From Thinopyrum elongatum (taxonomy: Eukaryota; Streptophyta; Magnoliopsida; Poales; Poaceae): a stretch of 64,000 nucleotides of DNA. Position numbers and translations under genes: made by a program. Below, piece by piece: positions 12,701 to 25,106 of the stretch. Location of the stretch: NCBI GenBank assembly GCA_011799875.1, contig CM022301.1, forward strand, positions 14,296,443 to 14,360,442. The letters are read 5' to 3'. The notes under the pieces are model-generated. The model was given only the letters and a program-made list of their open reading frames with translations. It did not search any database and was not told where the DNA came from. Positions within the stretch are counted from its first letter, which is position 1; each line of letters starts with the position of its first letter.

Positions 12701-12739
12701 TAGTGTCAGAAAACATCTTACATTTTGAGACAGAGGGAG
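12701..12739. mobile_element. Right half of a Stowaway MITE
   Basis: TAGTGTCAGAAAA, then CATCTTACATTTTGAGACAG, then AGGGAG followed by TA match the right end of a Triticeae Stowaway element. The matching left end is missing, so this is a truncated copy. Confidence 0.6.
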
Positions 12740-15700
12740 TAATAATATGTAGAACTATTTTTACAAGTTAATAAGAAAGATGAGTCATGCTTCTGGCAAG
12801 TGGTGATATTAATCTAGAGTTTAGCCTCCACTAGCTCGTTCACATACTTTAATTTGGCGAGAAGTTTCAAAATCCAGCACCTAGCTAGGCACTATATAAT
12901 ATATATATATGCTAGCATACATGCAAGAAGAAGCTTTCACCCATCATGGACAAATGGACCCTAATATAAACCTAGCTAGCATCCAAAACGAATGAGAGAG
13001 GAGCAGCATGTATATGAGTATGAGCAGTCCAATATAGATGCTTGTAGAACTGGACAGTCCCTGCAAAAATACAAGAGATCATTCACATATGACGGCACCA
13101 GTTTGGTGTTTGAGTGTCTGGTAAGATAACCCAGTGAACTCCAAATCCATAAATAAAGCTGGCTAGAGGGAAAAGCCATTTAAAAATCCTCTCATCTCAT
13201 ATGAGGAGTGTTCATCCTAAGACTAATAATAGTTTGTTGTGCAGTACAGCTACAGTGATGCCCTGTCCATTTGTCCCTCCCCAACTAGATACTAGAGTAC
13301 CACTGTTGATGCACTGAGCCTATCCTTGTACTGTTCTTGCTGAACTCTATGCCTGCCAAAGTGGCCATCCTCTAGGGTCTAGCTGGGTGGCCAGTTTAAT
13401 CTGGGAGGCCCATTGATTGTGTGTGTCAATGGAGCCAGCCAGCCAGCCATCTCTGCATCATCAGCAACACTTTTTTCCTGCCCTGCTTCCACCTTTCAGT
13501 ACTAGGTTTTGGAGGCACATGTTATAATGGTGGTCAGATTGCAATTGATAGCTGCAGCTCCTACCTATATCTTGCCTTCTTAACAGAATGGTGTCATCAT
13601 CAGAACAAAGCTGCTGCAAATGCATGCCTTTTTTTACAAGTGCATCTGCACCTTCTGATCCATTCAGAGTTATCATAAATAATTTCTATGTTTTTTTTTC
13701 TATTTCCCTGTAAAGGCTTTGCTTCTGGACTCAATGCACATTAACTCGGTCACAAAACATAAATACTAGTCTGTCAAAGGCATTAATCGTTTTCTTTGTT
13801 ATTCTGAACAAAATAATTTTAAAAATTCAGGGGAACTGGAGGCCATTCAAAGTTATCAACTGAAATAGAGGCGTTTAAATACCAAGTGGAGTTGATCAAG
13901 CCTGCATTTCGGTGCCCTGTTCCCCCAGTTTTTGTCTTGTTGAATGTCCTTGTCCAATGTCTTAGACAGGATTTAATCATGCACATACCCTAAAAAATGC
14001 ACATACACATAGAGCTCAGCCTATCTTCTCCAGAGTTCTATATACCCTGTGGTAGGTGCCAAATGTGTGCAATAACCAGCAGATAATTTCCCTCCAAAAA
14101 GGCTATGGGTTTACTCATGGCACTAGGGCACAGACAGAGGGCCAGACCAATGTGCAAATTTGTTGAGAAGTAAATGTTGACAGGGCAGAACAACAGTGCC
14201 ACCCTCTCCTCCTTGGTGTAGTATATGCACACAGTGTACTTCTCACTGGAAAAAAGGCCAGGGGTCCCAATAGCATCTAGCTAGGGTTCTAGAGGAGAGA
14301 AGCCTTTGACCAATGTAAAAGTGCAAACGGCCTCTGCTCTGCTGCTTGTCCTTGACATGCACAGCTAGTTGTTAGCTACCATTAGTACTGTTGCGATGGT
14401 GAAATTCTCTTGTTAAATAATAGTATGATGCTACAGGGGTACCAACATGAAAGTGCATATATTTATAGCCAGCTAAAGTGATGTGTTTGCTCCAAAAAAG
14501 AAAGAAAGGGGAGACAGAGAGAGATGCTTAGTCATGGGTCATTGTTTCTTGGGGATCATGCGCATATGACTGATATGAACAAGGATAGCTCTGCCCACAA
14601 TCATCTGTGTGATGTTTCAGTTGATTGCGTTTGCATGGATCGGTCCATCACCGTCGTTGATGCCTAAGAGTTGCCGAAGAACTTGTCATGTTAGTCTCTT
14701 TCCATAGGCAACTTTTCGGTGCATTTTTTGTGCCCAAAATGTATCCTGGGATCGACAGGGACGCCGAATTGTTAGGTCGGTTTCGTTTATGATTACTGAC
14801 ATATAGGTGCACCATGATATGTACTGCGGCTAGCTGTTTTTACGTCTGAAAACCAAGTTATGGACAGACCGAATGTTCTTGACTCTTCATAAGAAGTCTT
14901 CTGATGCTCCTCTTTTCTCACAGCTATTTCCAGGGATACAAAAAGTAGATGGTGACTATGTCTAAGTATGGAAATTTTGCTTTCTGGAAAAGTTAAACAA
15001 ACATAATTATTGTTTTATCAGATGCTCAGCATCCATTTGTAGATGCCAAAAGTTAACTAGTGCAATGGATGACTTGTCAAAATCTTGAACTAAATCAAAC
15101 TGATTAGCTGTAAAATTTCAGTTTAGAAATATTGGGGACTAATTCGCATAGATGCTAAAATCTAATTAGTGGAACGGATGACTTGTAAAAATAATGAACC
15201 AACTCAAACTTGATCATCTGTTTGTCAGTAGGTAAATTATGAAGGCAGGAGGAATCAAATAAGTTGTGATGGGTATCATTGGCATCGACAAAAAGCTGAA
15301 AATTGAATTGCCTTTTGATGTTCCTCTGTTCTTTTAAACCATCTCATGATCATGTTTGGACATACTTTAGGGTTTGACAAGGTCTAAGATCCCCAACAGC
15401 CCTCTGAATATTCAAATAAGGATGTACCCTCACCTAGAGTTGCCAAGCTGAATTAAACAACACAATACTTTTCTTGTGAAATCTATCTCATAATAAACAA
15501 GAAGCAGCAAAACAATATAAAATCAGATCTTGCTTCTGTGGCACAAAAACTTTAGTATTTGTTTAGTCAGCATTTGACAAGACGTGTTTGTCCAGGTGTT
15601 GCTAAAACAATGCCACAATCAGTGCGTTGTTTAGAGCCTTCTAATCCCTCTGGCTGCAAGCCATTTATATTCTACTCAGAATTAATATACTACTATTTGG

Positions 15701-17797
15701 TAGCTTGGGTGATGACATGGTTGAGACAAGAATAATATAGACTAGTACCTTGATGGTGATCCAGTTGGTTTAAGTCAAGTTAAGTTAATCATATGTGGAC
15801 TTTGGCTTTTATCCCAAGATTTCTTTAATGTGCATTGTCTATGCCGTGGATTACACATCGCTAGAGTCATCGACAAACTGACACGGCATGAAACAAACCA
15901 TGTAAATGCCGATTTTCTTTTCACACGTCAAGTTTTCGGTAACATCACACATTCACACCTCCGCGGAAAGTTAAAAATGGTTCTAAAGCAGCCTAGATGT
16001 GTAAGAAAACATATCACTCTGCATATATGCTTAATTAGGTCTTGTGGTCTTTCTGCAGATCTTGTGTGAAGCATGGAAGCAGATTTGCTTCGCACATGGA
16101 AACCAAATCAAACAAGGCCCTGAGCAGGTAAGGTAAAAGCTGATGATTTTTATACTCAAGACTAGTACTAGTATAAGCTCACAGGGTTTGAGAGCCAGGA
16201 TTAGCCCGTCCAATCCGCAGCGGCCACGTGGCGCGCCGCGGCCACCAAATTCAAAGAGAAGCTTCTCCGTGATTGAAAGCAATCAAGTAGAAACACGCGT
16301 ATAATGGCGACAAATGGCCTGGAAAAAAGATACCAGTAGTTAATGTAGGAAAGCCGAGTAAGCAAGCAGAAACAGCAACCCCCACTAAAAATCAAGGACC
16401 ATGACAGCAACCCCTACCCCCCTACTACATTTTGTGTGGCCAATATAGTAGTGCTAATTAATCGCACGCGTCATGCCTACCTCAGCAACAGCTTATCTAA
16501 ACAGTGGGCTTTAATATTGGTGCTAACCGAATATTCGTGCAAACAGAACTGGGCATAATTCAGTTTCCTCTTGTTTTTTTGCACCATATGTTTGTTTTAT
16601 AGGGTAATTACTTTACTTTGGTTGGGAGTTAGATGGCAGTTTCATTGATGCTCTATTTGTTTTGCATGAAAGGAATATTTATAATCCATAAACGGCTATT
16701 AGTTGGACCCAAGGAGGAGGGCTTACCAAGGCGGCCAAACAACAAATTAATTATCCATCAAACTAATCATGCCAACTATTTTATCCTAAACCCGCACATT
16801 TAATTAAGATATCGGCAGTCGATGCTTGCTAGAACCAGCCACAACTTGCAAGGAAACTCCTCTTGGTGTGGTATGCCCCTGAAAAACTAATTAACAGCCA
16901 ATCCAAGCGTGTGTCTTCACTAACAAGGCACCATAAGGTTTCTCACGCCGATTAATTAGTTACATATTGCTCAATCATTTACTTGTTTATTATTACTGTG
17001 CTAGTGCTTCATGGCCTACAACTGCATCACCTTCCTCATCTTGATATTAGGATGCAAATATGGGTTTTGATTGTTGCTGCAATAATCATGAAATAGTTCT
17101 TTTTCTTGCCATCTTTACATTTTGATGGAACTGCACCATGCTTAAAATATGCTATCCTGATGACTAGCTAAAAGGTGGTGAAAAAAAGGGTAATTAGTGG
17201 GTGGTTACCAGAAAGTAAAAAAAGAAGATGGTAGAAGAAGAGGCTATAGCAGTACTAGTAGCAGTAGTAGGATAAAAAGGGAAGGCAGCAGGTAGGGGAT
17301 GGCATTTCTAATTTAAAGTCCAAGACAAGTGTTGGATTGGGATTTAGGTCCACCCACTGGTTGTTAGGAGATGGAGGAGGGCATCCATCCATCCATCCAT
17401 CTGACCACCCCTAACCACAATACCCACTCCCAACCTCAATGTGTGCGCAGCAAGACCCCCTTCCCCTGCCTTTGATTTGAAGAGAGGTTACCGGGTTAAC
17501 CACCATTAGCGACCGCACTTAATTAGCGCTGCTGCTCTTCTGGTTCGCTGGATTGTGTCTAAATCACGGATCACGTGTGCGCTAAGGTCATTGAATACAT
17601 ATATAGATGGCGTGGCTATGGCGCGGTAACCACGATGAAAAAGAGCGAGCGGCAACGTAACTTCGCCGTAAGGAAGAAAGTGAAGATAATTGGTCTTCAT
17701 GACAACATTAGTGCTGTTTTTACTGGAGAGGCAAGTAAAGTACAGTATTTATTTAAATAAAAAAATATGCATGTGCTTTTGCTAAAAGTAAAGTACA

Positions 17798-17834
<37 letters not shown>
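17798..17834. repeat. (TA)n microsatellite
   Basis: About 18 uninterrupted TA dinucleotides. It is a likely length polymorphism and lies about 3.1 kb upstream of the BELL start codon. Confidence 0.9.
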
Positions 17835-17836
<2 letters not shown>

Positions 17837-18789
17837 CTAAAAATCTACAATAATGCTTTAGCACATGAGGAAACAGAATGGTATTTTTGGCTGCATGCTG
17901 TAATATTGTGCCCCTAGTTGGTTCCATATATGCTGTGTGGTGACATTCATTCTACTCTGCTCATGCAAAATTTTGCCCAAATTCGTCCATGTTCTCCACG
18001 CGGCGCCACGCCGAGAACGGATCCGCCGCGGGGCCGCCTCAACTGGGATGCCATCTCCTTGAATCCATTCAAGGGCCTTGAATTGAGTTCAAGACAGCTC
18101 TCCAGACAAGCAAGAGAGAGTTATAGAGGGGGAGGATGAACTTGGCTGGTGGACCACATGAACCACCCAGGGCCAGGCCAGGCCAAGAACCCCACCACTA
18201 ATTGTTTTCTCCCTCCCTTCCATTGGGGCGTTGATGTCGCACGTGATGAATCCCCTCAATCCCAAATGATTTGGTGATCCTGCCTGCATATCTCCATTAG
18301 CTGGCACCAAAACCAAAAGCCGAGCTGCACTACTGCTGTAGTAGCCACTGCTGGTGGTTCTGCTTCGGCTGCAAGATAAAAACTCTCAACTTTTTTTTGC
18401 TCAGTCCGAAAGAAAAACAGCTCTGAATTTCATTTGCTGTGGAATTACTTGTTTGTGTTTTTTATAGGTGTGGAAATTGTAGCATGGCATAGACTTTATC
18501 GTGAAGGGAGAAACAAGGGGACGACGACAAGTAGCCGGAACTTGTGGTGGTTACACCAGCAAATGGCTCCAAGCGGCAGCAGTTGGGGAGGAGAAGGTTA
18601 GTTAAAGGGCAAGGGAAGGGAAGGGAAGAGTAGACATACATACATACTCCAACATACTAATAATCTTCTTGCTCGGTCCACACCAACTAATAATAATAAA
18701 TCAGGAAACCAAAAATTATTCCATATTTGGTGCTGCTGTGCTGTTAGTGGGTGGTCTCTCTGAGCTCACCTTCTATTTTTTATTTAGGC

Positions 18790-19105
18790 AGAAACAGAGG
18801 GAGAGAGAGAGGGGTGAGAGGGAGAGGAGGGTCTGAACTCTGAGGGGAGAAGCAGAGCAAGAGAGAGAAAGGGAGGGGCTTTTTCTCCTTTTGAGCTCAA
18901 GTTTTTTGGGTATTTTAATCCTGGGATCTGATTTTGTCCCCATATTGGGAGGATCGATTATCTTTCTCCCCACCCCCCTCCCTCTCCCTCTCTCTCTATC
19001 TTACTCTCTCCATAGCCTGGTGGAGGAGGAGATCAGCTTTGGATGCAATCTTCTTCTTCTTCTTCTTCTGCCTGCCCCCCACGAGGAGCACACCCCCACC
19101 CCCAG
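18790..19105 (+). other. Probable first 5' UTR exon of the BELL gene
   Basis: A GA-rich stretch followed by strongly pyrimidine-rich sequence (CT, CTT and CCCT runs, 18,957-19,105) fits the leader of a plant developmental regulator. A CAG/GTCTCC junction at 19,105/19,106 could be the donor joining exon 20,031-20,107. The transcription start and this donor are guesses. The long frames at 18,891-19,323 are read as leader, not protein. Confidence 0.3.
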
Positions 19106-20030
19106 GTCTCCCCTCCCTCCCTCTCTTCCATTTTCTTATGACCCTTCCCTCTCCTATTCTGCACCTCCGTCTCCCTGCGGCTGCACCTTCTCTTCTTCTT
19201 GCATGTATGTCTCCTTGCTTGCCTTCGTCTTTGCCGCTTCTCCGCTTTCAGCCCGATGATTGGGTTTCGCTGAATTGTGCTCTTCTTGTCCATGCTTCCG
19301 ATTTCCTGGGTTTGCAGAAGTAGGGCTCTGCTACGCCTTCTGAATTTTGAGCTCGTTTTTTTGGTGTCCGGGGATTTTGCACCGGTGCCGGTCGATTCTG
19401 AGGTGGTTGGATTTTCTTGAGGAATTGAAAGTTCAGGAGGAAAATATGGCCCTTTTATCCTTTTTATTACCTTTATTATAGCTCCTGCCTTTCTTGCTGC
19501 GTAGTATGTTCTTCTCTTGTTGAGTTCAGTGTTTTTCCCTCTGAATTATCTGATATCTTCTCTCTCTCTCTCTCTCTCTTTTCCCTTCTCAAATTGCCAA
19601 GCTCTCTGTTTTCCTCTCTACAGCAGCATGTTTCTTTCTTGGCCTGTAATTTGAGCTTATTTTCTGTGGAGGGGACTTTGTGATTGCTGGCCAAATTGTA
19701 AAAGTCATTTTTTCTTTCTCCTTTCATCAAGTCCAGCTCTTCAAAAGCTCAGTTTCCTGTCACCCTTGCCTTTTTGAAGCTGTTCTTGTGTTGAGTCACT
19801 ACACCATAAAAGATTCTTGGTGCTAATCAAATCCTACCTTACCTCTTTTGTTTTATCAAAACTAAGTGGTGCTTGCTTTAGCTTTATCATGTAGTACTAG
19901 CTTGTAAACTGTGAACTTGCTGCCTTGGAGTTTCCTCCTGCCTCTGCTGCCTCTTTCGCATCGTAAAGTCGAGTTTTCGGACAGAATTCCGCCGAGCAAC
20001 TAAGCTGAGCAGGTTCTTTTCTTCTTGCAG

Positions 20031-20107
20031 ATTGATCAGGAAGCCATCCTCGCATCGGCAACGTGCTAGCGGAGCGTCTTCGAGGGGTTTCATGTTGGTT
20101 TAACAAG
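20031..20107 (+). other. 5' UTR exon of the BELL gene, with a 3-codon upstream ORF
   Basis: A pyrimidine-rich tract ending CTTCTTGCAG precedes 20,031, and AAG/GTACTCC follows 20,107, giving a clean 77-base exon. It contains ATG TTG GTT TAA at 20,092-20,103, a minimal upstream reading frame. This fits the spliced leaders known in BELL genes but is unproven here. Confidence 0.45.
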
Positions 20108-20832
20108 GTACTCCCGGCAAATGATCAGTAACTAATCACTTGATAATCGTTCTCTGAAACTCCAGTTATCTATGCAATTTCCTTTTTTTTTCGTATGGCC
20201 GCGGTTTTTCTGCAGTAAGGCCGTGACTTGTCCATATGATTCTTGAATGAATGAAAAAAAAAGAAATACACTGGTGCAATGATTTGATTCTGGTTTCTTG
20301 TGTTATCCGGCTACTTGGGTTGGTATAACAGTAGGAATTCACAAGCATATATTCCTGTTATCCTGATAACAAAGGAGGAGCACAGAGCCCAAAACTTTCT
20401 TGATCCAATCTGAAAGTTTGAAGGACCACTGGTACCTTTAGCCTGCAAATTCGCACGTCACCTTGTCAGTTTCTGCCAGAACCTTGCAAAAATCCCCACT
20501 TCTCGAGCAATTTTTTTGCAGAGGACTGCATTTCAATCAGACTTGGTTAAATCCTGCCAAAACCGGGCCTGAACCTCAGTTTTGATTTCCAACTTGTGAA
20601 CACTGGTCTCTGTGTGCTACTGCTGCCACTGCAGAGCAAGCTGTTTCTTTGTCAAACTTTTCATGTTCAGAGTGTAGTGGAAATCTTTCATTGAACTGCT
20701 TTACAAACACCTGTATTTCCTTTTTTACATCAGTATGCCATATGACATCCCATAGTAAAAAAAGAGTACTTACTCAGATTTTAAACTTGGTTGCATTTTC
20801 TTATCAGCCTATTTCATTTCTGTCGATTGCAG

Positions 20833-20928
20833 GAGGTTGAATTGATCTTCTGCTGAAACTTGCTACTGGTTCTGCATAATATCTATGCTTCGCAGTAATC
20901 TTTGTCAGTAAGTATTCAGGACCAGGAG
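20833..20928 (+). promoter_or_regulatory. 5' UTR part of the first coding exon, with an 8-codon upstream ORF
   Basis: The acceptor TCGATTGCAG ends at 20,832. The leader then holds ATG at 20,885 opening an 8-codon frame that stops with TAA at 20,909-20,911, 17 bases before the main ATG at 20,929. A TTG-initiated extension of the main frame exists from 20,902, but ATG 20,929 begins the family-like N-terminus. Confidence 0.45.
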
Positions 20929-23531
20929 ATGGCTACTTACTACTCGAGCCCTGGCAGCGAAAGAGAGTCGCAAGACATGTACTCGAGAGACCCGGGCGGT
21001 GCATCCTATCCGATGTCGTCTGCTCTGGGCAACTTGCTCTATCTGAATAATCCGTCTTCTGGGCCATACACGGAGTTCAGCGGCATTCTGCAGACTCAGC
21101 AGAATTTCATGGAGATGCCTGGCCATGGTCATCATTCTGCAATGTCCCAGGACTCATCGGCAAGGGAGTCGCAGGACATGCTTGCTTCCCACCATGGGCA
21201 ACGCTCGTTCGGTCATGTGAAAGATATGAAGAATGAGATGTTGATGCATATGATGGATGGAGCACAGAGTGGTGGTGCTGAACTCATCCATGATGATCCC
21301 CACAATGGTGCACAGTTCGAGTTTGGTGTCCTGAACAACCATGACTCGTCAGATGTTCCGGTAGGGCAAGGCCAAGGCCAAGGGCTGTCTCTGAGCCTCA
21401 ACACACAAATCCTCGCGCCGTCCTTGCCATACTGGTCTATCAAACCAGACATGTTGACGCCAAACTCTTACCAAGAAAGCCTTAGAATAGACGACATCCG
21501 GATGAAGAATATGCAGTCTGAGGCCTCTCGTGCGATCCGGCACTCAAGGTATCTCAAGGCAGCTCAAGAAGTGCTAGATGAAGTTGTGAATGTTTGGAAG
21601 AACATCAAACAGAAAGCTCAGAAAGAGCAAGCTGAACCAGGTAAAGCAGATGGCAAAGAGACCGATGGAGGGCTAAAAAGCGAGGGCGCATCGCAAGAAT
21701 CCGGCGCAAATGCAGCGCCTGAACTGTCCACTGCTGAGAAGCAAGAGCTTCAGAACAAGATGGCCAAACTGATGGCAATGTTGGATGAGGTGGGTTGGTG
21801 ACTATGTTTCAATTGCTGCCTGTACCTTCCTTTCTTCTGAAATACAAACAACTCAATGCTGATTTCTGTTTAACTGACACTTACTGTCACTATGTCTAAC
21901 TGATTAGTTTAACTTTTAACACGTTAATGTTAGCGAGTTACTTTGTAGATTCTCGATGAGACTGACATAGTAGCTTCTATCCATTAAGAATGAATGTTGC
22001 TTTGTATTTTGCACAGTGTTTTTTGTTACGGTAGTAAATTATTCTAACATTAAGAAAAAAATTTGTATTTCAGGTGGACCGGAAATACAAGCACTATTAC
22101 CACCAAATGCAAAATGTGGTTGCATCTTTTGACATGGTGGCTGGGCCTGGATCTGCCAAGCCTTACACCGCAGTTGCTCTGCAGACAATCTCGCGACATT
22201 TCCGGTGCTTGAAGGATGCTATCAATGATCAGATCAATGTCATCAGGAAGAAGCTCGGCGAGGAAGAAAATTCGTCTAGTAAGGAAGGCAAATTGACCCG
22301 TCTTCGGTACATTGATCAGCAGCTAAGGCAACAGCGTGCTTTCCAACAGTACGGTATGATTCCTCAGAATGCCTGGAGACCGCAGAGGGGACTGCCTGAA
22401 AACTCGGTTACAGTTCTTCGCGCTTGGCTCTTTGAACACTTCCTTCACCCGTAAGTGTCTTTCTTCATGAAGTTTAATCCATTTGTTGTTGTTAATTTTT
22501 CCGTCAAGACCATTTGTTCTGGTGTCTTATGATTCTTCATAACAATTTTGCAGGTATCCAAAAGATTCTGAAAAGTTAATGCTTGCAAGGCAGACTGGCT
22601 TGACAAGGAGTCAGGTAATATATACCGTTGTCTTTTCCTGTGCTGAATCATTGATTTTATTTCTGAAAAAATCTTGCAATTCGTATAAGAATAATAGTAT
22701 CAGAATACTTAATTACTTGTCTTCAAAGTTTGTATCAATTGACAGTGTACTTGCTTGTATTTTATTTCTTATTATTTACTTGTGTCCAACCACATCATAG
22801 AACCTGCAACTTGCATTTTCTCCTTATAACAGCTATCTGTGTTTCTTCAAGGATATTTATTTTATCCTTTCATGCTTTTCCAGATTTCGAATTGGTTCAT
22901 AAACGCTCGTGTCCGTCTTTGGAAACCAATGATTGAAGACATGTACAAAGAAGAGACTGGTGATCTGGAGCAAGACTCCAACTCTTCCTCCGACAATGTG
23001 CCGAGAAGCAAGAACAAAGTGGCATCTTCAGAAGAGAATGAAGATCTGAAGAACGCCAGGGCTCGGGTTTGCGAAACCAGCCAGCTAAGCGAGTCGAGAG
23101 CCAGCATCGGAACTATGAATGTTGGCGGGGCACCTGTTAGCTTCCAGAACGAGCCCAACCCTGATGACAGTTTCATGAACCTGATGATGAAGGATCAGCG
23201 ATCCGGTGAGGCGGATGGAGGCCTCCTCCTCCACAACGCCGTCGCGCAGCACTCGGACGAGAACGCACGGTTCATGGCCTACCACTTGGCAGAGCTTGGG
23301 AGGTACGGAAACGGCAACGTATCGCTGACGCTGGGCCTACAGCACTCTGGCAGCGGCCTGTCAGTGCCAAATGCCCAAGCAAACTTCCCCGGTGTCAGTG
23401 ACGATGACATCTACAATGCCGGTGCTCCTCTCGGTGTTAGCATTGCATCTTCGGACTACGAATCTTTGAACCAGATGGATCAGCGGCAACGCTTCGAGCA
23501 ATCGCCTCTTTTGCATGATTTTGTGGCCTGA
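20929..23531 (+). CDS. BEL1-like (BELL) TALE homeodomain transcription factor
   Basis: Nuclear DNA-binding protein; BELL proteins pair with KNOX homeodomain partners to control meristem, leaf and inflorescence development. Coding exons: 20,929-21,789, 22,074-22,450, 22,554-22,614 and 22,884-23,531, all with GT/AG borders, giving 648 aa. The 61-base third exon inside the homeodomain is typical of BELL genes. Visible parts: an N-terminal LSLSL motif (ZIBEL type, about 152-158); the SKY box around [17 protein letters not shown] (206-222); the BELL domain, crossing the exon 1/2 border at [16 protein letters not shown], about 270-340; the homeodomain about 388-450 with [13 protein letters not shown] (437-449); and a C-terminal VSLTLGLQH motif (579-587). 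No frameshift or stop breaks the spliced frame, so the gene looks functional. It is the only intact host gene in the window. I do not assign an orthologue name; the barley JuBel and rice BELL genes are the obvious comparison. Confidence 0.95.
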
Positions 23532-23790
23532 ATCATGATACATCAGATCAGGACCATTGACACAAAGATTGGGTGGGGGGTGACAGCATTTGTAAACTCC
23601 TAGTGGCAGAATAATAACATGCCTGTAAGAGCATGGGGTTGTAGCTTGAAGTTGCCATTTGATACAGGAGAGGGGGTATAGCAGGAAATGTAATATAAAG
23701 CGTAGGTGGGGTGGGGGTGATAGGGGGTAAAGATGGAAATCTTTTGTAAAGATATAATGCAATTTACTATACGTGCTCAGTATTGTAAAG
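23532..23790 (+). other. Probable 3' UTR of the BELL gene
   Basis: AT- and G-rich sequence after the stop codon. AATATAAAG near 23,692 and ATATAATG near 23,752 are candidate polyadenylation signals. Runs of G (23,571-23,580 and 23,706-23,728) could form a G-quadruplex in the transcript. The end position is approximate. Confidence 0.4.
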
Positions 23791-24214
23791 TAATGGCCAC
23801 TTCAGGGTGATAGTATACATTGCTAAATGATGGCTATTCTTCTTCTCTTCTACCCTGCATGCACATCAAGCTAAAGCTTATATGTTTGTTGCACATACAT
23901 ATAATTACCCGGTTGAACTCATCATCCACAGCTGCCACACTTGCATACAGACAGGATGTGAGTTTCACAAAACTCAAAATCTGTAGCCAATAACAGGTTC
24001 TACTCTAACATACATGTTATTCTCTAAGCTTCTTCGACGGTTCAAGGGCACTGTAATTTAAAGTTTTTGTCTGAGAACACACACAAAAAGGTTATGCCGA
24101 ATTTGAATCTTGAACTGGCATGCAGAGGTTAATTCCGTTGACTCATCTCGGAAGGCCAGCAGTGGGGCAAGTGCCTACACGAATAATAAAAACATCACGG
24201 TTTGATCAGATAGA
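23791..24214. other. Intergenic, no gene seen
   Basis: Unremarkable sequence between the BELL 3' end and the first LINE fragment. Confidence 0.5.
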
Positions 24215-24394
24215 ACTTCGGAGATCATGTTTCTCCAGCGACCGATGGTTAATTGGCTAGCTAAAGGTGATCGAAATACTGCGCTTTTCCATTCAAGATG
24301 CAATGAGAGGGCAAGCCAGAACAAAACTAAATCCCTACAGCGAACAATCTGTTACAAACAAAATGAGATGGAAGAACAAATGATTTCTTCATGA
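24215..24394 (+). pseudogene. LINE ORF2 fragment, plus strand
   Basis: A frame of about 60 codons reads EIMFLQRPMVNWLAKGDRNT followed by ALFHSRCNERASQNKTKSL. This resembles the conserved block that precedes the reverse transcriptase domain in plant L1-type LINEs (W-L-x-x-G-D-x-N-T-x-F-F-H). It stops at TGA 24,392-24,394 and has no neighbouring reverse transcriptase in this orientation, so it is an isolated fragment. The decayed LINE just to the right lies on the opposite strand. Confidence 0.6.
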
Positions 24395-24619
24395 AGCTAT
24401 TTACTGCACAGGAAAATCTCCTCTACAACCTTCAAATTTGAATTAAAACATACTGAATCTAAACAATAGGGAAATGTGACAACTCAATCAAAATCAACTA
24501 TTGTGTTAAATCATGCTGGTGAGGTAATCTTTGCTTCATGTCACCTACTCTTCACTGGAATGAAGCTTTTGAGGCTGATATTAGTGCCTTAACAAGGAAA
24601 CTTTTGGAAGATCGTGAGT
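24395..24619. other. Junction sequence between LINE fragments
   Basis: No clear coding signal. This may be further decayed LINE sequence on the plus strand; a short open stretch around 24,540-24,620 has no motif. Confidence 0.35.
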
Positions 24620-25101
24620 TCACCTTTTTTGTTTGAGGAATTGGTTGATTGAGCTGCCTATATATTGAGCAGGAGAAAACAAATACAAAGGTTCTTACAA
24701 AGGAAATGAGGATAATTAATCAGGTTCAAGTTCTGGAGAATTTTGAGTGTCACTAAGCCAATGAATCGATAGCATTGGTTGCATAGTGTCTTGCTTGATC
24801 ATGTCTAGCACCTCGTCTTCTTTAAGCACTTTCTTCTCGAAAACTCTTTTGTTCCGCTATTTCCGGATGTTCCAACCCGTGTAGATGGCTCTAGAGACTG
24901 CCTTGGCGCCATGAGGACATATGTGGTCGTTCCACCAGGAGGAGATTGAAGTCGCATGTTGTGCCGCAAGGGGAAGTGTAGGTAGGTCCTGCCAATCTCC
25001 TATGTGCCGCCAGATAGAGCGAGAAAAAGGGCATTGGATAATGAGGTGTAGGGCAGATTCTTCGAGCTGGTCGCAAAGGTTGCATTTGGGGCTATGTGGG
25101 A
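24620..25101 (-). pseudogene. LINE ORF2 3' end (zf-RVT region), minus strand
   Basis: Minus-strand translation of about 24,850-25,100 gives CNLCDQLEESALHLIIQCPF, then SRSIWRHIGDWQ and SSWWNDH, the cysteine/histidine-containing zf-RVT segment at the C-terminus of plant LINE ORF2. The downstream part has stops and frame changes. A T6 run near 24,627-24,632, the complement of a poly(A), probably marks the LINE 3' end. It is the continuation of the LINE at 25,925-27,440, separated from it by a solo LTR. Confidence 0.65.
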
Positions 25102-25106
25102 TACCT

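Larger units (their letters stand above)
11141..18780. other. Repeat-poor intergenic region upstream of the BELL gene
   Basis: About 7.6 kb with no transposon of any size except half of a Stowaway MITE, several microsatellites and no plausible gene. Such a low-copy stretch is unusual in a Triticeae genome and is best read as distal promoter and regulatory DNA of the BELL gene. Microsatellites: (TA)n at about 12,897-12,909 and 17,798-17,834, and (CCAT)n near 17,385-17,401. Open frames here are short and lack motifs. Confidence 0.5.

Noticed and set aside
17990..18018. GTTCTC...GGCGCC...GAGAAC palindrome-like word as a regulatory site
   Set aside because: Only the outer six bases and the centre pair; too short and imperfect to claim a function.
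18891..19323. Ser/Pro/Leu-rich frames of 122 and 129 codons
   Set aside because: Low-complexity CT-rich DNA upstream of the BELL gene, best read as leader or intron; no motif.
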